A DNA stretch of 64,000 nt from Drosophila miranda. Taxonomy: Eukaryota > Arthropoda > Insecta > Diptera > Drosophilidae. Shown here piece after piece: positions 57,509 through 64,000 of the stretch. The stretch lies in NCBI RefSeq assembly GCF_003369915.1, contig NW_022881614.1, positions 7,461,001 through 7,525,000 on the forward strand, read 5' to 3'. The notes under the pieces are model-generated. The model worked only from the letters and a program-made list of their open reading frames with translations, made no database searches and had not been told where the DNA came from. Numbering within the stretch: the stretch's first letter is position 1; every line of letters starts with the position of its first letter. The position numbers were made by a program, and so were the translations under genes.

Positions 57509-57982
57509 GAGAACCAGTGCACTCGCCTCGATCCAAGATTGCTTCTGTTCTCAACGAGCGTGGACCTCTTTAGTGTCAGATCATCAAAATTTAACAAAAC
57601 ATTAACGTATTTTACATGGATGCTCTTAGCTGGCAATTGTTTCCTCACATACGTGATCTTTTCTAGGGTGTCCGGGTTGTTAAAAAATATTTTCGAGGAG
57701 GAAAAAGGGTCTTACAAGAGTTAAGATCCCACGTATACGTACATATAACCCTTCTTATGATCGTTCTTATAATATCAAACGATTCTCTAATGGTTCTTTA
57801 CTGTGGATTGTGTAAGGGTTCAGCATCAGCGTCCGCAGATCTCCAAGCGTTCCTATGATCGAACTGTCAAATTGTATCTTTCTTTGCTTTCAAATATTTA
57901 TTAAATTTTTTAAAGACTGTATGAGGGACTTCGTTTTTACACAGTACACAAGTACACTACACAGACACTAATTGGCCATAAA
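57509..57982. promoter_or_regulatory. Shared intergenic region of divergent PP1-like genes
   Basis: A 474-bp AT-rich region between two head-to-head phosphatase genes, so it probably contains both promoters. No clear TATA pair is seen. Confidence 0.4.
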
Positions 57983-59047
57983 ATGTCGAGTGGCTCAATA
58001 TTTTTCCCCGGGGCCAAAAGCCGCTTCTCGACAATGTCTGCGCAGCTGGAGGAGAGCAAGAGGAAATCCAGCATAGTGCACGACAGCCTGTTGCGAGGCT
58101 CAGCATCTGATGCAGAAGGGTGGAATCTGGTCGATCTGATCAACAGATTGAAGAACTTCCGGAAATCCAAGCAGACACGCGTAAACATGCTCGAGGACGA
58201 GCTGTACCAGCTAATCCACACGGCCCGCGAGATGTTGCTGGGAGAACCAATGCTCCTGTCTGTTGAGGCTCCGGTGCGCGTCGTGGGCGACATTCACGGA
58301 CAATTCGTGGACCTGTTGCGCATCTTCGATCACATAGGCTATCCTCCATTGGTCAACTATCTCTTTCTCGGAGACTATGTGGATCGGGGCCAGAACTCGA
58401 TCGAGACGATCACCCTGCTGCTGGCCTTGCGGGTCAAGTATCCCGAGAACGTCTTCCTGCTGCGTGGCAACCACGAGGCGCCCGCGGTGAACCGGGTATA
58501 CGGATTCTTCGACGAGTGCAAGCGTCGCTATACGGTCAAGCTGTGGAAGAGCTACGTCGACTGTTACTGTTGCTTGCCCGTGGCTGCGGTCATTTCGAAT
58601 CGGATCTTCTGCTGCCATGGCGGTCTTAGCCCGCAGCTAAAGGACCTGAACAACATCATGTCGATATCCCGGCCCTGCGATGTGCCCGACCAGGGTCTTC
58701 TGTGCGACCTGCTGTGGAGCGACCCGGATCGGTATGGCTTCGGTTGGTCGCCGAGTGACCGGGGAGTGAGCTACCTCTATGGCCGAGACGTGCTCGAGAA
58801 ATTCCTGCATAAGTACGACTTCGATCTTCTGTGTCGTGCCCATCAGGTCGTTGAAGATGGCTATGAGTTTTTCGCAAAGCGCCAGCTGGTCACCGTCTTC
58901 TCCGCGCCCAACTACTGCGGGCAGTACGACAATGCGGGGGCCTCGATGGGCGTAGACAAGAATTTGATGATCTCGTTCGATGTACAGCGTCCCAGTACCG
59001 GTCGCAAGGTTATAATAAAAAATGTGATTGCCTCGGCCATCAAGTGA
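57983..59047 (+). CDS. PP1-like Ser/Thr phosphatase with N-terminal extension (354 residues)
   Basis: Intronless, starting at ATG 57983. About 40 extra residues at the N-terminus (Ser/Lys-rich) precede the phosphatase fold. Motifs: GDIHGQ at 102-107, GDYVDRG at 130-136, RGNHE at 161-165 (followed by Ala where PP1 has Ser), CHGGLSP at about 211-217 and [13 protein letters not shown] at 285-297. The metal-binding and catalytic residues are kept, so an active enzyme is expected. The C-terminal tail is short. It lies 130 bp upstream of the next phosphatase ATG on the same strand. No lesion is visible. Confidence 0.92.
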   Translation: MSSGSIFFPGAKSRFSTMSAQLEESKRKSSIVHDSLLRGSASDAEGWNLVDLINRLKNFRKSKQTRVNMLEDELYQLIHTAREMLLGEPMLLSVEAPVRVVGDIHGQFVDLLRIFDHIGYPPLVNYLFLGDYVDRGQNSIETITLLLALRVKYPENVFLLRGNHEAPAVNRVYGFFDECKRRYTVKLWKSYVDCYCCLPVAAVISNRIFCCHGGLSPQLKDLNNIMSISRPCDVPDQGLLCDLLWSDPDRYGFGWSPSDRGVSYLYGRDVLEKFLHKYDFDLLCRAHQVVEDGYEFFAKRQLVTVFSAPNYCGQYDNAGASMGVDKNLMISFDVQRPSTGRKVIIKNVIASAIK

Positions 59048-59177
59048 CTTTGTCTCAGGCCGGGGCAGGCTCCGATGGGAATGGCATTCCATATGTTTCC
59101 ATCCGAAAACCGTTGGCTTTTCAGAGCGGCAAAATTAACATTTAGTTGTGGGATACCAGACACCAGAGCAACAGGAA

Positions 59178-60116
59178 ATGACGGCTAGTGTCGTGGCGAC
59201 GGATGCGGGCAACATTGATCAGCTGATACACAAGATTATCGATGTGCGACGCGTAAAGCAGCTCAGTCTTTCAGAGTCTGACATTCGGGGGATCTGCATG
59301 CGATCGCGGGAGGTGTTTCTCTCGCAGCCCATGCTGCTGGAGCTATCCGCTCCCGTGAAGATATGCGGCGACATCCACGGTCAGTTCACGGACCTCCTGC
59401 GACTGTTCGACTACGGCGGATATCCGCCGTCCTCCAATTATCTCTTCCTCGGCGACTACGTAGACCGGGGCAAGCAGTCCATCGAAACGCTGTGTCTACT
59501 GCTGGCCTACAAGATCAAGTTCCCGGAGAACTTCTTCCTGCTGCGGGGCAACCATGAGAGCGCCGGCATCAACCGCATCTACGGGTTCTACGATGAGTGC
59601 AAGCGCCGCTACACAGTCAAGCTGTGGCGCACCTTTGTCGACTGCTACAACTGCATGCCCGTTTCGGCCGTCGTCGACGAGAAGATCTTCTGCTGCCACG
59701 GCGGACTCAGTCCCGACCTGCTCAGCATGAGCCAGATCGGTCAGCTCAGCCGTCCCTGCGATGTTCCCGACAAAGGTCTGCTCTGTGATCTGCTGTGGTC
59801 CGACCCGGATCCCAAGATCATGGGCTGGAGCGACAATGATCGCGGCGTCAGTGTCACCTTTGGCGCCGATATTGTTGGCAAGTTCGTGCATCGCAACAAG
59901 TTCGACCTGATCTGTCGCGCCCACCAGGTCGTGGAGGACGGCTACGAGTTCTTTGCGAAACGCCAGCTGATCACCATCTTCTCGGCACCCAACTACTGCG
60001 GGGAGTTCGACAATGCCGGTGCAATGATGTCTGTGGATGAGACGCTAATGTGCTCCTTCTATGTCCTCAAGCCCTCCAAGAAGGCAGGAATGCGTAAGGT
60101 CCACTCAAAGGGATGA
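59178..60116 (+). CDS. PP1-like Ser/Thr phosphatase, most canonical member (312 residues)
   Basis: From ATG 59178 ([15 protein letters not shown]) the residues line up one-to-one with vertebrate PP1 numbering: GDIHG at 64-68, GDYVDRG at 92-98, GNHE at 124-127, then [25 protein letters not shown] and [15 protein letters not shown]. It keeps the substrate-groove and regulatory-subunit surface best of the four, so it may bind standard PP1 regulators. An upstream GTG in frame (59148) is not a credible start. It is intronless, which suggests origin by retroposition followed by tandem duplication. Confidence 0.92.
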   Translation: MTASVVATDAGNIDQLIHKIIDVRRVKQLSLSESDIRGICMRSREVFLSQPMLLELSAPVKICGDIHGQFTDLLRLFDYGGYPPSSNYLFLGDYVDRGKQSIETLCLLLAYKIKFPENFFLLRGNHESAGINRIYGFYDECKRRYTVKLWRTFVDCYNCMPVSAVVDEKIFCCHGGLSPDLLSMSQIGQLSRPCDVPDKGLLCDLLWSDPDPKIMGWSDNDRGVSVTFGADIVGKFVHRNKFDLICRAHQVVEDGYEFFAKRQLITIFSAPNYCGEFDNAGAMMSVDETLMCSFYVLKPSKKAGMRKVHSKG

Positions 60117-62883
60117 ACTATTGAGAAACTGGAGAGAATCGGGTTTCGATGTTATGTTGGCGTGTTGCGCTGTTATTTCTTGGAAAGCTTTTGCCTCGCG
60201 TTGTATACAAATTTCATGTTTTATTCTGGGTAATAGTATGCACATACATATGTACGTTATTCGGAACTGATTCGATATGTTAAATCGTGGCGCCCCCCAG
60301 AGAACGCGGCAGAAATGCAACAGCTGTCAAAATCTCACCACGGACAACGAAGATTGAAGTCACCACCCCCCCACGCTGCTGTATGGCAATTAATTTCTCA
60401 TTGCCCTGACACATTTTAATCAAATGACAAAACCGAAAATAATTTATTTTATAGCACATAATTTACAGCGCACGAATAGCCTCGGCCCCTGCCTCGGCCC
60501 CAGGAACGGTTTATTAAATTTTATTTGATCTGCCAGGCCAGAGACAGGCCCAAAAACCAGAAACAGGCCCCGGATCTGTGGTGCAGTTGTCGTTGGAGCT
60601 GGTAGATGGACGCTGGTTGCAAGACCAACCAATCTAATCCAGTCCAGTCCAGTCGGCAGTCGGCACTCGGCGAACGCTGTCAGCAACAAGAGTTGTGGAT
60701 GTGGGGGTGCGGTGGGGTGGGGTGAGGGAAGGAGCTGCGCTGCTAGGCGACGTGATAAATGCAGCTAAATAAATTGGTCAACGGGCAGGCAGTTGGGTTA
60801 ACAGACAGTTTTTTGTGACAGCTGCATGGAGATATCAATAGAAACAACAACAACAGCAGGGGCAGGTAGGGTATTCCACAAAAGGTGGATATTGCAGTAA
60901 AATAATAGACATTTGGGCGTTTTCATGCATCAAAAATGTATACGCTTTAGTTTGGGTTTTACTACGGCCTCGAAACGATTCCACATATTGATATAAATAG
61001 GTATAGCGACCTCCTGCTTTCTCATATTCCAAATATGGATACATATACGTCATTGGAATGTTTCGAGGTGGTGGATCTAGGGGCCATTAGATACATTATT
61101 CTGGTATGAATGGGGAGAAGAACGCCCGCTTAAACGGTGAATGCTGATGAGCAAGGCTCTAAGCGAAGAGAGTATCAGTTGAGAGGGTTCGGAATCTTGC
61201 AGGGGCCACATTCCAATCTGGCATACAGCATCCTTGGGATTCTCAAATAACACAAAATCAATCCGGTGACAGGCTCGACTCTGACTAAACACGTCCATAC
61301 TTTGAGAAGTGAGAATGGAGAGGAGATTGATTAAGCTGCTGTATTGTATATATACAGCTACTTCACGGGAAATGTGGTCCTCTGGGTAGGCAATACTGTT
61401 AATGAAATAATAGTCTTGTTCAGACAAAACTAATATGTACTGTTAACAACCTGACAAGTTGCTCGAATAACGCAGAAGGATGGCGTCTGTGTGGACTTCA
61501 TATCCAGGATTTGCATCGGATAATCCGAAGCTTCTTCCACTTACATCGATTATAAACGATGCAAGCCGAATTTCCACAAAATGTGAGTCCCAAACTTCGA
61601 TTCGTTTGCAACAGAGATGAAATAGCAAACGCCTGCTATTTTGTAGTGACTTTTGTTGCTTACTTCTAGTACAGTGCACGATAAATACACGCTTGAAATC
61701 TGATCTCTTCTCTGGGACCGCAAGCACTTTCAATTGCTGGAAGAGCTTTCAATAAGTTCATTTATTTGCCATTACACATGACATGCCCCTTCGAGCTGCC
61801 GCCCACATGCGGAGCTTGGTATTGTGTAATTTGGCATTAAATCGTTGTCAGCCATTTAATTGCTGGGCATAAATCTAAAACGCAATTGCTTATCGCTGGC
61901 TCTTTCAAAGACCCGCTGTCCAGAGTGACCGGCCAAATGCCAGCAATTAAAACCCAATCAAATGGCCTTGCGACAAGTCTTTCGACCACAGAAAGTTGTT
62001 CCAGTCCTCGATGGAGTCCATGTTTGGGGCGGGCGGGCTATGCCATGGGTCCGATGGATTGTGGTGAGAGGGAGAGCTAATCTTCATGGCAATTTCGAAT
62101 GACAAAACTGTGCGGCAGCCGATTAGCCAAACAGACAAATCTGCCCGTTGAATGGGCATGGGAGCCAATCCGTGCTGGTCCTTCCTTTATTCCGTTTTTT
62201 TGCCAACTCAGCAAATTTCAATTTGCTTTAAGCGACACATCGAAAAAAGGTCATGCCGGGGAGGCCAAAGGAACGCATTTGCATTTGCATTTTATTTCCG
62301 ATGGCTGCGTTTTGCAATTTCTTGGCAACTTTTTCTATTTTGTGTCTTTTTTGCGTGCCATTGTTTTTGGATTTTGGAAATCGAGTTGGAGGGGCTAGCA
62401 GGCCATTTCACTTTTCAACTTTATCCAAGCGGACAATTGACGTGGCAAACGTAGGCGAAGGGTGGCTGGAGTCGGGAGTCAGCTGTCTGGACGGAAAAAG
62501 AAGCAGGAATTTAAAGAGTCTGAAGCGAGACAGGCGCTAAGGCCACATTGGAAAAATGCAGCAAGAAGTCTAGAGATGAGTGTTACAATGTATAAATACC
62601 CTAAGATACTCGCGATTTCCTTCTTGACAGGAGAAGAAAAGTCCTAAAAGTATTCTGCGATCCTTTCTTTTTGAAGGAAATGTCCGCAAGGGGCTATCTA
62701 CTCGTCGTACTTATTGCTATCAAAATTATTTGAAATTTTCGTTTGGTATATTTATAAATCGTTCGTGTTCGTGGGAAGATCTGGGGCTCTTCAGAAGTAG
62801 CAGTGAAATCTATTCTATTCTATAAAGCTAACTAATTGTACAGTATGGCGACCTATCGATCACATCTTTCGGTGAATGAGAGG
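60117..62883. other. Intergenic region
   Basis: Mostly non-coding. A long minus-strand frame with a single stop (61077-61733) is listed separately. A G-rich tract GTGGGGGTGCGGTGGGGTGG lies near 60700-60720. Confidence 0.4.
61077..61733 (-). pseudogene. Long reading frame with one internal stop, unknown
   Basis: About 219 codons on the minus strand, open except for one TAA at about 61443-61445. Both halves are in the same frame. There is no ATG at the start (the first codon is TTG), and no domain is recognised. An ATG in another frame lies just upstream (near 61760). It may be a decayed gene, or chance. Confidence 0.2.
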
Positions 62884-64000
62884 CTATCGCAGCATGCTGA
62901 TGGCCAGGGAAACGATGAGGATCAGGCCCAGGCTCATGGCGGAGAGATGTCCCGCTGCTCCGGGCAAATTGGCCGTGTTGCAGCCATCCGTCTTGCAGAC
63001 CTCGCAGTAGTCATCGTTGGTGATCACGCACTGTATTTCCCTGGCACAGCCGCGTTTGAGATGGCCGTCGAAGTCCTTGGCCGAGACACAACTATCGTCG
63101 GCGTCGTAGATGGGACAAACGGCCAGGTAGTTGGGATCCGTGGAGCAGTCCAATTGAGCAACAGAGTTGCAGATGTGGCAGCGGCGACGGTTGGCGGGGA
63201 AGATCTCGTTGTTGCACTTGTTGCCGGAGCAGACGGAGCAAGTGCCGTTGGCATCACAGGCGGCGCCGTCGCTGCTGCTCAGAGCGCTGAGGCAGCCTCT
63301 GATTGTGTGTCCGTTCTCCAGGCGGGCGACGCACTGTGAGTAAGGGGCGTGGCACGTGACAGTGGTGTTCACAGCTTCCGGATTTTGGGCACACTCTAAG
63401 GTCTTACTGGAGTCGCACGACACGCACTCGTCGTTCTCGGGCAGGCGGCTCAGATCGTTACACTCCTTGCCGGTGCAGGTCCACAGCTGATTGGCCTCAT
63501 GCCACTGCTCGAGGCTGGTGCTGTTCTGGCTGCGACAGGACTGGGCGCGGCTGCTCGTGCAGGCGGCGTCCACGCAGGTGTGGCAGCTGAGGCGATCCGA
63601 GGGAAAGGCGAATGTGTTGCAGCTTCCTCCGGAGCAGGCTGCACAGTTGGTGCCGCTCTCATCGCTGCTGCAGCCGTCCCGATCGTAGAGCTCCTTGTCA
63701 TCCAGACAGCTGCGGATGAGGTGTTCGCCATGGAGTGCCACCAGGCACTGGCCCTTGCACTGTCGCCGGCCCAAGCCGCTGACAGAGGGATCCATGATGC
63801 AGGTCGCATTATTTTCCGAATTGCAGAAAATACAGCTCACAAACTCTTCGGTGCTCCAGGCGTCGTTGCATTCGTTGGACTTGCAGATGGGGCAGAGTTC
63901 GGGGTTCTGGCGACAGTAGCGATCCTCGTAGTCGTCGACATCATCCGAGCAGCCGCGTCGACGGACCGTCACTCCATCCGCCTCGAATACAGTCTTGCAG
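62884..64000 (-). CDS. DUF753 (Ly6/uPAR-like) GPI-anchored protein, 5' end outside window
   Basis: The frame is open to the window edge, so the N-terminus (signal peptide and first repeats) is missing. At least 370 residues are visible. It consists of repeated Cys-rich modules of about 80 residues with patterns such as CPICKSNECND, CAACSGGSCNT, CSVCSGNKCNN and CEVCKTDGCNT; the CN that ends modules is typical of Ly6/uPAR-like folds and DUF753 repeats. The C-terminus (LSAMSLGLILIVSLAISMLR, then stop) is a GPI-attachment type hydrophobic tail. It should be on the outer cell surface. CG4363 and CG4377 are the fly genes of this type that I recall near CG4386. No lesion is visible. Confidence 0.82.
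   Translation of the reverse strand, partial: CKTVFEADGVTVRRRGCSDDVDDYEDRYCRQNPELCPICKSNECNDAWSTEEFVSCIFCNSENNATCIMDPSVSGLGRRQCKGQCLVALHGEHLIRSCLDDKELYDRDGCSSDESGTNCAACSGGSCNTFAFPSDRLSCHTCVDAACTSSRAQSCRSQNSTSLEQWHEANQLWTCTGKECNDLSRLPENDECVSCDSSKTLECAQNPEAVNTTVTCHAPYSQCVARLENGHTIRGCLSALSSSDGAACDANGTCSVCSGNKCNNEIFPANRRRCHICNSVAQLDCSTDPNYLAVCPIYDADDSCVSAKDFDGHLKRGCAREIQCVITNDDYCEVCKTDGCNTANLPGAAGHLSAMSLGLILIVSLAISMLR

Noticed and set aside
1-64000. tRNA, rRNA or snRNA genes
   Set aside because: No segment read as a convincing cloverleaf with A and B boxes or as a known small RNA; a covariance-model scan would be needed to exclude them fully.

Overview
The window is insect nuclear DNA from the genus Drosophila, most likely the obscura group. 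It has short introns (50-65 nt), AT-rich spacers, fly-type genes and at least thirteen copies or fragments of the DINE-1/INE-1 repeat. Four recognisable host loci (a lysyl oxidase with two SRCR domains = Loxl2/CG4402, the serine protease CG4386 with a tandem paralogue, a cluster of PP1-type phosphatases, and a DUF753 protein like CG4363/CG4377) suggest Muller element C. The CG numbers and their proximity are from memory. Several of these genes are damaged and repeats are dense. This would fit a recently degenerating chromosome such as the neo-Y of D. miranda, but single-base losses in homopolymer runs would also fit an unpolished long-read assembly. I cannot separate the two by eye.

Layout. 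1-6.3 kb: one DINE-1 copy, then a LOA/R1-clade LINE (like TRIM/Bilbo) with 31 A's and a 13-bp target-site duplication. 7.2-7.5 kb: an intact dithiol glutaredoxin gene. 7.6-19.7 kb: mostly non-coding, with two DINE-1 copies. 19.8-35.0 kb: a Ty3/gypsy-type element whose long LTR contains a 36-bp minisatellite. From inside that array to 17 bp beyond the Loxl2 stop codon, a 7.29-kb block is duplicated in tandem with few differences. Each unit holds gag, protease, a reverse transcriptase split by a 372-bp solo LTR, one partial and one full DINE-1, and about 2.1 kb of host spacer. 35.05-36.7 kb: Loxl2 on the minus strand, with an in-frame TGA and a frameshift. 40.7-46.2 kb: an orphan promoter plus first exon, then five DINE-1 copies in a convergent arrangement. 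47.2-47.5 kb: a small two-exon membrane-peptide gene. 48.4-51.2 kb: two tandem serine proteases. 51.6-52.7 kb: another DINE-1. 55.5-60.1 kb: four intronless PP1-like phosphatase genes (one pseudogene, three intact). 62.9 kb to the end: a GPI-type DUF753/Ly6-like protein whose 5' part lies outside the window.

The host genes do not form one pathway. The PP1-like cluster resembles the male-germline PP1 paralogues of flies. The two proteases are secreted trypsin-like zymogens. Loxl2 is an extracellular copper amine oxidase. The main story is structural: recent tandem duplication, nested retroelements, DINE-1 arrays sharing the same inter-element spacer, and gene decay.
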